Shown piece by piece: positions 46,251 to 55,681 of a DNA stretch of 64,000 nucleotides (its first letter is position 1; each line of letters opens with the position of its first letter). The stretch spans positions 124,001-188,000 of the forward strand of contig JAAFAI010000004.1 in NCBI GenBank assembly GCA_018222405.1, in the 5' to 3' direction. Under the pieces are notes generated by a model that had not been told where the DNA came from, made no database searches, and was given only the letters and a program-made list of their open reading frames with translations. Source of the DNA: Gammaproteobacteria bacterium (GTDB lineage: Bacteria > Pseudomonadota > Gammaproteobacteria > Enterobacterales > Alteromonadaceae). The translations under genes and the position numbers were made by a program.

Positions 46251-47618
46251 TTATCTCATGCCTTCGCGGCGCAATGCCTGAGGCGTGAACTCGGCTTCTC
46301 GCGGATTGATTGAGAAGTCATACATTTTCTCCTCATTATCCAGGCCAATTGCCAGGTAGCGGCGTGAGTTCAGGTCGTGATAAACGTCCAGCGTAGACCA
46401 CTGAGTCGGAACTTCGTAGTAGTTTACACCATAAGCCACAGCAACACGGTACAGTTCACCACGGTTGTCGTACATATCGGCCAGTTGGATCTGCCAGCTG
46501 TCTTCATCAATATAGAACACGCGTTTCTGATAGATATGACGTAAGCCTTCTTTCAGGGTTGCCTCAACGACCCAAACACGGTGTTTTTCCCAACGGGTTA
46601 AATCAGGGTTAACGTGATTAGGCTTAAGAATATCTTCGTAGCTCACTGAGTCGCCGTGCAAGGTGTAGTTGTTATACGCAACGTACATTTCTTTTTTGCC
46701 TTTCAGCTCCCAGTTATAACGGTTTGGCGAACCGTTAAACATATCGAAGTCATCGGTAGTACGCAGGCCATCGGCCGCTGTTCCCGGTGTATCATAAGCG
46801 ATGTTCGGTGCCAGACGCACACGACGCTGACCAGTGTTGTAGGTCCAGGCTTTACGCGGCTCCTTTACCTGATCCAGTGTTTCATGAACTAACAGTGCAG
46901 TACCCGCCAGACGTGCCGGCTCAGTTACCTTCTGTTTAAACATAAATAACACGTTGTTTTCTAAAAGGCTTTCCGGCGTGGCGTTTTCCTGTGAGTACTG
47001 AATTAACAGCTGCTCATCAAAGCCGATTACGTTGTAGTCGCCGCCAGCGGTTACCGCTGCCTGACCACCATTACGTTGAACAGCCGGACCACGATAGCGG
47101 GCAATATGGTTCCAGATCGCTTCCAGGCCATTAGCCGGAATGGGGAAAGGAATACCTACCGCAGCGCCTGCCATACCGTTACCACCATCTAATAAGGTAG
47201 CACGGGTGGCGTTTTCTTTGGTCGCGTCATAAACAAACTGTGGGTTTGATGCAGAGCGATGAGTTTTGTAAACCGGTAACTTAAAGGTGTCCGGATAAGT
47301 TTCGAACATCTTCTTTAAGCCTTCAGATAACTGATCAGCATATTGTTGATAGTTAGCAGCGGTAATTACAAACTCAGGGGTCTCCCCTGCATATGGGTCC
47401 GGGTGGAAGTCCCCTGCACTGTAGCCAGGGGGAGTAGAAGTAATACCGCCTGTCCACGCCGGGATAGAGCCGTCTGCATTACCTGCCTTTTCACCACCGA
47501 GCGGTGTCAATTCGGTGCCCAGTTTAGCGGCTTCATCCGCAGTTACTTTTGCCTGTACAGGCACTGTCGTTAGCGCAACCGTCAGGGCTGCTGCAATAAT
47601 TCCGATTTTTTTCATCAT
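46251..47618 (-). CDS. DUF1329 outer-membrane lipoprotein-sorting-like protein
   Basis: 455 residues with signal peptide MMKKIGIIAAALTVALTTVPVQA. The mature start VTADEAAKLGTELTPLGGEKAGNADGSIPAWTGG and the PYAGE, GAAVGIPFPIP, GQRRVRLAPNIAYDTPGTAADGLRTTDDFDMFNGSPNRYNWELKGKKE and HRVWVVEATLKEGLRHIYQKRVFYIDEDSW patterns define DUF1329. The fold is LolB/LolA-like, suggesting a periplasmic carrier for a hydrophobic ligand. Second gene of the operon, 18 bp behind the DUF1302 barrel. Confidence 0.92.
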   Translation of the reverse strand: MMKKIGIIAAALTVALTTVPVQAKVTADEAAKLGTELTPLGGEKAGNADGSIPAWTGGITSTPPGYSAGDFHPDPYAGETPEFVITAANYQQYADQLSEGLKKMFETYPDTFKLPVYKTHRSASNPQFVYDATKENATRATLLDGGNGMAGAAVGIPFPIPANGLEAIWNHIARYRGPAVQRNGGQAAVTAGGDYNVIGFDEQLLIQYSQENATPESLLENNVLFMFKQKVTEPARLAGTALLVHETLDQVKEPRKAWTYNTGQRRVRLAPNIAYDTPGTAADGLRTTDDFDMFNGSPNRYNWELKGKKEMYVAYNNYTLHGDSVSYEDILKPNHVNPDLTRWEKHRVWVVEATLKEGLRHIYQKRVFYIDEDSWQIQLADMYDNRGELYRVAVAYGVNYYEVPTQWSTLDVYHDLNSRRYLAIGLDNEEKMYDFSINPREAEFTPQALRREGMR

Positions 47619-47636
47619 AATAAATACTACTCTTTA

Positions 47637-49700
47637 TTAGATTGCATACTTGATGTTGAACGAAACGAAGTCGCGATCAGCCAGTTGGTTGGTGGTACCG
47701 ATACCACCCCAGAATGCACTATAAGAGGCTGTTGCCGACCATTTACTCAAGTAATCAAAAGTGAATGAAATGTTGGCTGACTTAGTATCTTCAGTGAACA
47801 GGAATAATGGATCCGGTGTAGTACCTTTCACATCATGAGAGAAGGTCATACGAGTCCGCAGGTTAATACCTGAAAATACGTTATTGTGATCAGCCACTGC
47901 CAGTAGTCGATAACCCCAGGCATCATCCGTAGCAAATGGGTTAGTTTCAGGTCCGTTTGATAAGCCTGTGTGTAAACCAGTACGCGGGTTACCTGTTTCG
48001 GTAGGTTCCAGCGACGGTGTACGACCGGTGCCCGGCGCGTTAAGACGCACAACTGACGGGTCCGGGAAATCCACAATATTAACATACCCTGCTTCACCCA
48101 GCAGGATCAGGTTGTCGGTACCCAGTGCCGGCCCAAATACGTGAGACACGGTAAACTGTGCCTGCCAGGTATCAGAAAATACGTAACCCTGGGCAGTTTC
48201 GCCCGGACCAACCGCACGGTCGATGTTGTTTAACTGGGAAATACCCGCCAGATCAGGGCGCAAACCTGCGTTCGCTAGCTGTTCTGGCATTCCCATGTAA
48301 AGTAATTCTACGTCATCAATCTGCAGCGGCTCATCCTGACGGTAAGCAAATTCACCGGCCAAAGCTGTGGTACCGATATTGGTATTAAAGCTGAAACCGT
48401 ACAGTTTAATGTCTTCAGGATAATAGAACTTCGCTTCAGTGAAAGCCTGCAGCTCGGTAATGTTATCGCGGTTAATGTTATGACTGGCGATATACGCCAA
48501 ATCTTCAGCAATGGCCGCACTGGTAAAGTTAGACGTTTCACCAGAAATTAGCGGGCGCTGGCTGTGGTAGTTAATGTGATAGAAACTCATTTCCGTTTCA
48601 TTCAGCGCTTCGGCAAACCAGGTTAAACGTAAACCATACTGGCCCTGATCGTCTGCATCCACGTGAGCGGCGTCACTGTAACCACGGATAGCCACTTTTG
48701 TTGGATAAGCAAGATAAGCCTGGCCGATGGCCGCAGGGTTACCGCCGGCGCGCAGGGCATCACCAAGACCATTCAGCGAAGACAGCAGGTAGTCCAGATC
48801 GATATCCGGGTTACCGGTAAAGCCAAGCTGGATATTGTTTGCCTGACCGCCCTCACCAGCGAAATCGTTGGTGGCGAAGTAACTACCGGCAACCGGTAAC
48901 CAACTGCGCTCCCACTCATACTGGTAATAGGCCGATACGCTGACATTCTGGGTTAAACCCAATTGCGCGAAAACCATGCCTACCGGAATAAACACTTCTT
49001 TAAGTTCTGCACCAGGAGTTCGGGCGCGGGTAACATCCACAGGGTTAGTGGTATTGATACCATGCTGGATAAAGGTGCTCTCCCCCCAGCTTACTACCTG
49101 CTGACCAACCCGCACAGTTAACGGATTATCGCCAATCCACCAGTCGCCATAGAAGAATGCGTCCAGCAGACGTACGTCTGTACACAATAATTCTTTCGCT
49201 CTTGGATCGTCGCAAAGCTCAGTATTATTACCGGTAATCGGGTTATCCCATGGACGGTCGTTGTCCATTTGCTCAAAATCATAAAACCAGAAGCCACGGG
49301 CGAAAAAGCCCATATCGCCATAGCGAATGTCTAATTCGTGGTTACCGGAGATCTGGGTTGAGAATGCTTCGCCTGAATCATGCGCCAGGTTACCCAAATC
49401 GCCGTTACTGGAATAGGCACCATCAGCCAGCGCCCATACATCGGCACTGGGGTAAATAACATTGGTCGCCGCATTATAACCAGACCAGTTAAACTGAGGA
49501 TGATTACTGTTACCAATTAAACTGTAGTCGCGGTCTTCAACGCGAATACTGGTAGCAAGTGTCAGGTTTGTATCCAGCGATACGGATACATCACCAAAGT
49601 CCCATGAAGCGGCACCAGCCGGTAGCGAGGCGGCACCTAGAAAGGCAAAAATTCCAGCTGCGATAGGCGATTTCTTAAATGCGCTAAGCCTGGTTATCAT
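47637..49700 (-). CDS. DUF1302 outer-membrane beta-barrel protein
   Basis: 687 residues with a signal peptide ending near SLPAGAA. The mature start SWDFGDVSVSLDTNLTLATSIRVEDRD and VRVGQQVVSWGESTFIQHGINTTNPVDVTRARTPGAELKEVFIPVGMVFAQ are DUF1302 hallmarks. Amphipathic strands throughout and a C-terminal strand ending FVSFNIKYAI suggest a barrel. It is first gene of an operon with DUF1329, YCF48-like and RND genes, a set that in Pseudomonas and Comamonas relatives is linked to growth on hydrophobic compounds. Probably the outer-membrane entry or exit port. Confidence 0.92.
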   Translation of the reverse strand: MITRLSAFKKSPIAAGIFAFLGAASLPAGAASWDFGDVSVSLDTNLTLATSIRVEDRDYSLIGNSNHPQFNWSGYNAATNVIYPSADVWALADGAYSSNGDLGNLAHDSGEAFSTQISGNHELDIRYGDMGFFARGFWFYDFEQMDNDRPWDNPITGNNTELCDDPRAKELLCTDVRLLDAFFYGDWWIGDNPLTVRVGQQVVSWGESTFIQHGINTTNPVDVTRARTPGAELKEVFIPVGMVFAQLGLTQNVSVSAYYQYEWERSWLPVAGSYFATNDFAGEGGQANNIQLGFTGNPDIDLDYLLSSLNGLGDALRAGGNPAAIGQAYLAYPTKVAIRGYSDAAHVDADDQGQYGLRLTWFAEALNETEMSFYHINYHSQRPLISGETSNFTSAAIAEDLAYIASHNINRDNITELQAFTEAKFYYPEDIKLYGFSFNTNIGTTALAGEFAYRQDEPLQIDDVELLYMGMPEQLANAGLRPDLAGISQLNNIDRAVGPGETAQGYVFSDTWQAQFTVSHVFGPALGTDNLILLGEAGYVNIVDFPDPSVVRLNAPGTGRTPSLEPTETGNPRTGLHTGLSNGPETNPFATDDAWGYRLLAVADHNNVFSGINLRTRMTFSHDVKGTTPDPLFLFTEDTKSANISFTFDYLSKWSATASYSAFWGGIGTTNQLADRDFVSFNIKYAI

Positions 49701-49899
49701 AATTTTTATACTCCTGATTCAACAGTAACCTGCTGATAAAACGACAAACTCATCGGTTTATTTAACAAAATGATTACATCATTTTACACAGATGGCAAGA
49801 ACTAATCGTACCAGTTGAAAAAAAGCCGTGTTTTTAATCTGTTACAAAAATAGCGTCTGGTGAAAACGTTCTTAACCGCTTGATAGTTATAGTTCAAAT

Positions 49900-50136
49900 T
49901 CAGGCGATGCGCTCAAAAGATTTAATTTTATTTTGTGCGCTAACCACGAGTCTGAAGCGGCCATAAAAGCCCCGACTATCAATAAATTGGCGAATGCGGC
50001 CCGATGGTACCTGCACCCGCTCGCCAGAATCAGCGGTCAATACCACTACGGGTATTGAGCCGCTGTAAAGGAGCTGACACTGGTGATATGGCTCATTTAC
50101 CGAAAAATAATACACTTTATCGGTACTATGAATCAT
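49900..50136 (-). CDS. DUF2835 family protein
   Basis: 78 residues. The pattern YYFSVNEPYHQCQLLYSGSIPVVVLTADSGERVQVPSGRIRQFIDSRGFYGRFRLV matches DUF2835. Probably a small beta-barrel-like soluble domain of unknown role. Its ATG lies inside the last codons of pepN (11-bp overlap), so it is translated from the pepN transcript. Confidence 0.85.
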   Translation of the reverse strand: MIHSTDKVYYFSVNEPYHQCQLLYSGSIPVVVLTADSGERVQVPSGRIRQFIDSRGFYGRFRLVVSAQNKIKSFERIA

Positions 50137-52726
50137 ATCCGTAGGCCAGAGCTTTACTGACTTTTTCGTAAAGATCCTTACTTAATGAGGCATCATCAAG
50201 CAAACGGGACAGTTGCTGTCGCATCAGGGCCTGGCGCGATGGAGCAAAGTGTTGCCATTGGGTTAACGGCGTGACTAACCGCGAAGCCACCTGCGGATTG
50301 GTTTTATCCAGCTCCAGCAGATAGTCGGTCAGGAATCGGTAACCACTGCCGTCATCGGCATGGAAACCTGAAGTATTATAGAACGCGAAGCTACCAATCA
50401 CCGCGCGAACCCGGTTAGGGTTTTGCTGGCTGAACTGCGGGTGCTGACGCAATAGCGTAAGTTGCGCCAGAATATCGCTGCGGTCGCAAGTGGCATGTAA
50501 ACCAAACCACTTATCCAGCACCAGCGGATCGTCGCGCCAGCGTTGCTCAAACTCATTCATCAGGTTATTAAACAACACTAAATCAAACTGTTGCGCAGCT
50601 TTCAGTGCACCCAGCGTATCTGACATGTTGTCAGAAGCGGAGAATTGTTCGGTGATCAACGTTTCTGCCAGTGGTAGTTCAGCCAGTAGCGTGAGCACCA
50701 CATTCTTACACCGCCGTGAACTAACCTGAGCCGGCTCATAGGTATAAGAGTCTGATTGATTGGTTTGATAAATCACCAGTAACAGATCAGACATAAACTG
50801 AGCCAAATCATGACTAAAGCTTTGTCTGGCTTCATTTAAGGCATGTACATCGATATTCTCACGGGTCTGGCACAGGGTTTCAAAGCTGGGTACCACCAGA
50901 CACTCGCCGAGAATTTCAGGGTTATTCTGGCTGGCCTCAACGGCTTCATAGAGCCCCTGCCAGATGGCCTTTTCTACCTGTTGAGGACTGTCATGATAAT
51001 ATTGTTCAATACACCAGTTATACAACTGCTGAATAGCATCCCAGCGGCTAAAGGCATCGTCGGCAAAGCGGAAGGTATGCAACCACTCTAACGGCGTCAG
51101 GTCGGAAGTCAGTTTAACTGGCGCGGAAAAATTGCCCAGCGCTACCGGCGTAATGTCACTTCCTTTGCCGGTAAAGGTTAATTCAGTCACCTGTTTATCC
51201 AGAATCACCAGGTTATCGCGGAACATGCCGCTATCTGGCACTAGGTGCTGGCCGTCGGCTGCCAGAAACTCAATTTGCAGCGGGATAAACAGGTCGTGTT
51301 TATCCGCCTGATCAGCGGTTGCCAGGTTTTGCTGGGTTAAGGTTACAGTAAGTTTATCACTAGCGGCATCATAAGCACGTTTAACTTCAACGCGAGGCGT
51401 GCCCGATTGACTGTACCAGCGGGAAAAATGGGTTAAATCAATATCGGTTGCCGACTGCATGGCTGATACAAAATCATCACAGGTAACAGCCTGACCGTCA
51501 TGACGGCGGAAATACTCATCCATCCCGGCACGGAAATCGTCTGCACCGAGCAGTGTATGCATCATACGGATAACTTCAGCGCCTTTATCGTAAACCGTGA
51601 CCGTATAAAAGTTGTTCATTTCGATAACTTCATCCGGACGAATCGGGTGACTCATGGCACTGGCGTCCTCAGCGAACTGGTGCTCACGCATCACCCTGAC
51701 CTGCTTGATACGGTTACTGAGCGGTGAGCTCATATCGCTGCTGAACTGTTGATCGCGGAATACCGTGAGGCCTTCTTTTAAGCTTAGCTGAAACCAGTCT
51801 CTGCATGTGACACGGTTACCGGTCCAGTTATGAAAGTACTCATGGGCGATAACCGACTCCACATTAAAGAAGTCTTCATCAGTAGCAGACGCCTGATCGG
51901 CAAGTACAAACTTGCTGTTGAAAACATTCAGCCCTTTGTTTTCCATGGCACCCATATTGAAGAAGTCCACCGCGACTATCATGTATATGTCGAGGTCATA
52001 CTCGAGGCCAAAAACGTCTTCATCCCAACGCATGGAACGTTTTAAAGCTTCCAGGGCAAATTCGCCACGTTGGCGTTTACCTTTATCGACAAACAGCTCA
52101 AGTGCTACCGATTTACCACTTTGCGTTACAAAAGTATCGGTCAACTGATCAAAGCTCCCGGCTACCAGTGCAAACAGGTAGCTTGGCTTAGGAAACGGAT
52201 CCTGCCATAAAATCCAATGGGTGCCGTCAGTGTTACTACCTTGCTCTATGGGATTACCGTTTGCCAGCATGGTTGGCAGGCTGGCTTTGTCACCGGTAAT
52301 TTTAACGGTAAAACGTGCCAGTACATCAGGCCGGTCCAGGTAATAGGTGATCCGGCGGAACCCCTCAGCCTCACACTGAGTGCAGTACACGCCGTTAGAC
52401 AAATACAGCCCTTCCAACGCCTTATTCTCAGCCGGATTAATTTGCGTCACGATGCGCAGAGTAAAGGCATCAGGCACATTGTTCAGTACCAGACCACTAT
52501 CAGTCTGCTGGTAGTCACCAAAAGGTAAATCATCAATGGTAACTTCTACCAGTTGCATATGTTCGCCATCGAGCTCTAAAGGCGCGTTAGCCGCGCCCTG
52601 ACGCTTAACCTGCAGTTCGCTGACCACTCTGGTCGCATTCGGGTCCAGGGTAAAATCCAGGGCAATATCAGTAATTGTAAACTCGGGCGCGCGATAGTCT
52701 TCGCGACGTTTAGCCACTAGCGTCAT
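50126..52726 (-). CDS. pepN: Aminopeptidase N
   Basis: 866 residues, normal length. A cytoplasmic M1 zinc aminopeptidase that removes N-terminal residues from peptides. It has the GAMENKGL exopeptidase motif, the HEYFHNW zinc site with the downstream catalytic/third-ligand Glu in LKEGLTVFRDQQF, and the Tyr in TVTVYDKGAEVIRM. ATG 52726 has AGGAGA 6 bases upstream and is preferred over a codon 15 bases earlier. It sits 20 bp behind nhaC. Confidence 0.97.
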   Translation of the reverse strand: MTLVAKRREDYRAPEFTITDIALDFTLDPNATRVVSELQVKRQGAANAPLELDGEHMQLVEVTIDDLPFGDYQQTDSGLVLNNVPDAFTLRIVTQINPAENKALEGLYLSNGVYCTQCEAEGFRRITYYLDRPDVLARFTVKITGDKASLPTMLANGNPIEQGSNTDGTHWILWQDPFPKPSYLFALVAGSFDQLTDTFVTQSGKSVALELFVDKGKRQRGEFALEALKRSMRWDEDVFGLEYDLDIYMIVAVDFFNMGAMENKGLNVFNSKFVLADQASATDEDFFNVESVIAHEYFHNWTGNRVTCRDWFQLSLKEGLTVFRDQQFSSDMSSPLSNRIKQVRVMREHQFAEDASAMSHPIRPDEVIEMNNFYTVTVYDKGAEVIRMMHTLLGADDFRAGMDEYFRRHDGQAVTCDDFVSAMQSATDIDLTHFSRWYSQSGTPRVEVKRAYDAASDKLTVTLTQQNLATADQADKHDLFIPLQIEFLAADGQHLVPDSGMFRDNLVILDKQVTELTFTGKGSDITPVALGNFSAPVKLTSDLTPLEWLHTFRFADDAFSRWDAIQQLYNWCIEQYYHDSPQQVEKAIWQGLYEAVEASQNNPEILGECLVVPSFETLCQTRENIDVHALNEARQSFSHDLAQFMSDLLLVIYQTNQSDSYTYEPAQVSSRRCKNVVLTLLAELPLAETLITEQFSASDNMSDTLGALKAAQQFDLVLFNNLMNEFEQRWRDDPLVLDKWFGLHATCDRSDILAQLTLLRQHPQFSQQNPNRVRAVIGSFAFYNTSGFHADDGSGYRFLTDYLLELDKTNPQVASRLVTPLTQWQHFAPSRQALMRQQLSRLLDDASLSKDLYEKVSKALAYGYDS

Positions 52727-52746
52727 TGCATCTCCTAACAAGATGT

Positions 52747-54210
52747 TTATTTTGCTGAAGTCACGGCTTGCGGTGGCTCAAGACGGAGAATTTTAATTCC
52801 CAGATAAGCATAGATGACCGCCAGAACCGGACTGATTAAGTTAAAGAAGGCAAAGAAAATATATTCGAACGGATGCACCATTAACACGCCATGCATATAA
52901 GCACCGCAGGTATTCCAGGGAATAAGTGGTGACGTAATGGTGCCGCCGTCTTCCAGGCTTCGGGATAAGTTTAGCTGATCAAGCCCACGTTTGGCGTACT
53001 CATCCTTATACATACGGCCAGGCATAACGATAGCCATATACTGGTCAGAAGTGATCAGGTTAGTGCCGATGCAGGTCAGGATTGTGCGACTCACCATGGC
53101 ACCGGCGGTTTTTGCGCCGTGTAAAATAGCGCCTACAGCACGGGTGAGTAGCCCTACCCGCTCCAGCACCGCGCCAAATGACATGGCGCACACAATCAGC
53201 CAGATAGTATTGAGCATCGAAGACATGCCACCGCGGCTTAGCAGACTGTTGAGGTTGTCGTCACTGGTATTAAAACTCACGCCGTCGAATAAGGCGGTCC
53301 AGACCACTTTAAGCGCGCCTACAGAAAACGAATCTGCGCTGTCTTTCATGGCTTGAATGACATCAGGCTGAAAAATTAGCGCCCAGACCCCGCCTAACAG
53401 TGCCCCGATACCGACTGCCGGGAAAGCCGGCATTTTACGCATCGCCAGTGTCAGCAACACAACCAGCGGTACCAGCATAAAGATATTGATGTTAAAGGTA
53501 TCATCCAATAGCACCTGCATCTGCTGAATTTTCTCGGCGGACTGCACACCGGATTCACTGAGGCCAATGATAACGAATAAAATCAGCGCCAGTAGAAAGC
53601 TGGGAATCGTCGTCCACAGCATGTAGCGAATGTGTTCAAACAGATCGGTACCTGCCACTGCCGGAGCCAGGTTAGTGGTTTCTGATAACGGCGAAATTTT
53701 ATCACCAAAGTACGCACCGGAAATAATTGCACCGGCAGTGATCGCCGCCGACATATCCATACCGGCCGATACGCCCATCAGTGCCACACCTACAGTTGCA
53801 GCCGTTGTCCACGAACTACCAATACTCATCGCCACCACGGCACAAATGATACAGGTAGCCGCGTAAAACATACTGGGGTTGAGCAGCTCAAGTCCGTAAT
53901 AAATTAAGGTAGGTACCGTACCAGCCAGCATCCAGGTACCAATCAGTGCGCCTACAACCAGCAGGATAAGACAGGCACCCAATGACACCGAAATGCCCTG
54001 AATAATGCCTTTTTCAATATCGTGCCATTTGTGGCCATTCTTCATACCAATAATCGCCGCCAGGCCAGTACCGATTAACAGCGATACCTGGTTAGGCCCG
54101 TAAGAGGAATTATCGGCGAACAGGTAAACTGCGGTACCGAGCATCAGAATGAGTGAAATTACCGGGATAAACGCATCTAACAGCGTCGGTTGTTTTATTT
54201 CTCTGGTCAT
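52747..54210 (-). CDS. nhaC: Na+/H+ antiporter NhaC family
   Basis: 487 residues with about 11-12 TM helices. Motifs: ACLILLVVGALIGTWMLAGTVPTLIYYG, MSIGSSWTTAATVGVALMG, ISGAYFGDKISPLSETTNLAPAVAGTDLF and SLEDGGTITSPLIPWNTCGAYM, all typical of NhaC. It exports sodium for protons, expected in a marine bacterium. ATG 54210 has AAGGAA 7 bases upstream; a TTG 18 bases earlier is rejected. It is 10 bp behind the NSS transporter gene. Confidence 0.94.
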   Translation of the reverse strand: MTREIKQPTLLDAFIPVISLILMLGTAVYLFADNSSYGPNQVSLLIGTGLAAIIGMKNGHKWHDIEKGIIQGISVSLGACLILLVVGALIGTWMLAGTVPTLIYYGLELLNPSMFYAATCIICAVVAMSIGSSWTTAATVGVALMGVSAGMDMSAAITAGAIISGAYFGDKISPLSETTNLAPAVAGTDLFEHIRYMLWTTIPSFLLALILFVIIGLSESGVQSAEKIQQMQVLLDDTFNINIFMLVPLVVLLTLAMRKMPAFPAVGIGALLGGVWALIFQPDVIQAMKDSADSFSVGALKVVWTALFDGVSFNTSDDNLNSLLSRGGMSSMLNTIWLIVCAMSFGAVLERVGLLTRAVGAILHGAKTAGAMVSRTILTCIGTNLITSDQYMAIVMPGRMYKDEYAKRGLDQLNLSRSLEDGGTITSPLIPWNTCGAYMHGVLMVHPFEYIFFAFFNLISPVLAVIYAYLGIKILRLEPPQAVTSAK

Positions 54211-54220
54211 GGTTATTTCC

Positions 54221-55555
54221 TTATGCAACCGAACGATAGAACATCAGCAGAATGACCAGCGGGCAGACAAACTTCACATACCACGGCCAGATTTTCCAGA
54301 ATAAACGCTGTTCCATATCCGGCGCGCTTACCTTAAGCTCGGCCAGGATCTCGTTACGCTTCCATACCCAACCAGCAAAGATACACAAGGCAAAGCCCAG
54401 CAGCGGCTGGCTATACTTAGTGGTCAGCGCGATAACAAAACCAAACAGCGTAGAAAAATTAAAGATGATCAGTGCGCTGGCAACAAAAATCACGGTTGTA
54501 ACAATCATTACTGCCTTAGGGCGCGACAAGTCACGGCTTTCTGACAAATAGGCCACCGGGACTTCCAGCATTGAAATAGAGCTGGTAAGAGCGGCAATGA
54601 CCATTAACGCAAAGAACACAGTAGAAACCACAACACCGATTGGCCCGATGGTATTAAATAGCGCCGGTAAGACGGTAAAAATCAACTGGTCGCCGGCAAT
54701 CAACTCGCCGGTAGACGAGAAAATTTCCACGCCATTATTCAGCGCTACATACATCGCCGGGATAATCAGCATACCGGCAATAATGGCCACACCAATATCC
54801 ACCAGGGCTACCGCGGCACCAATGGTCGGTAAATCTTCTTTCTTACTCATGTACGAGCCATAAACCAGCATGGTACCTACGCCGAGTGACATGGAGAAAA
54901 ACGCCTGCCCCATGGCATCAATCAGCAAATCCGGGTTGAGTACTACTGAGAAGTCGGGTACAAGATAGGCTGCCCAGCCTTCGCTGGCGCCTGGCTGAAA
55001 GCTCACATAGACAATCAGTATGCCCATGAGAATGAACAGGGTTGGCATGAGGCGCACAGACCAGCGCTCAATACCGGCTTTTACCCCGCCAAGAACAATG
55101 TAAGACGTAAGGCTCAGAAACAACGCACAAAAGATCAGGTTAGTGCTTAGTGAATAACTGGTAAGCCAGTCGCTGACTGCCTGTGGCGCCACGGGCCGGC
55201 TGGCCGATTCAGCGAAAAAGGCAATCATCCAGCCACCCACAATGGCATAAAAGGCCAGAATCAACGATACCGTAACGCAGCCCCACAGGCCGGTAAGCCG
55301 CCCCAGCGGATTGCTGGTGATCTGACCGAGTGAATCCACCATATTGGCCCGGTGAGCACGGCCGATAACCAGCTCAGCCATTAATACCGGATACGCCAGC
55401 GCAAACGCCAGCAACAGGTAGACCAAAACAAAAGCTGCGCCGCCATTACTGGCTACCTGGGTTGGAAAGCCCCAGATATTGCCCAGTCCCACAGCCGAGC
55501 CCGCAGCTGCCAGTATAAATCCGATACGAGAAGAAAACTCACCACGAACCGCCAT
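54221..55555 (-). CDS. Sodium-dependent amino-acid/neurotransmitter symporter family (NSS/SNF) transporter
   Basis: 444 residues, 11-12 TM. The first helix SRIGFILAAAGSAVGLGNIWGFPTQVASNGGAAFVLVYLL carries the unwound Na+-site motif (GSAVGLGNIWGFP), and TM6-like QAFFSMSLGVGTMLVYGSYMSKKEDLP follows the LeuT pattern. It imports an amino-acid-like solute with Na+. It is followed at once by nhaC, which could expel the sodium. Confidence 0.94.
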   Translation of the reverse strand: MAVRGEFSSRIGFILAAAGSAVGLGNIWGFPTQVASNGGAAFVLVYLLLAFALAYPVLMAELVIGRAHRANMVDSLGQITSNPLGRLTGLWGCVTVSLILAFYAIVGGWMIAFFAESASRPVAPQAVSDWLTSYSLSTNLIFCALFLSLTSYIVLGGVKAGIERWSVRLMPTLFILMGILIVYVSFQPGASEGWAAYLVPDFSVVLNPDLLIDAMGQAFFSMSLGVGTMLVYGSYMSKKEDLPTIGAAVALVDIGVAIIAGMLIIPAMYVALNNGVEIFSSTGELIAGDQLIFTVLPALFNTIGPIGVVVSTVFFALMVIAALTSSISMLEVPVAYLSESRDLSRPKAVMIVTTVIFVASALIIFNFSTLFGFVIALTTKYSQPLLGFALCIFAGWVWKRNEILAELKVSAPDMEQRLFWKIWPWYVKFVCPLVILLMFYRSVA

Positions 55556-55635
55556 ACACGTTGTTCCCTTTATTATTGTTTTATATATATTTTAATACTG
55601 TCGTTAGTATTTGTGATTTGTGTGTCTGATGCAAT

Positions 55636-55670
55636 GAAAAAAGGGCTGACAGTGCTGTCAGCCCTTTAAT
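55636..55670 (-). terminator. Rho-independent terminator of prc
   Basis: AAAGGGCTGACAG (55640-55652) and CTGTCAGCCCTTT (55655-55667) form a 13-bp perfect stem with a tiny loop. The minus strand ends in TTTTTTCATT. It closes the proQ-prc unit before the divergent-promoter gap of the NSS gene. Confidence 0.92.
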
Positions 55671-55681
55671 GAAGCGAACTA

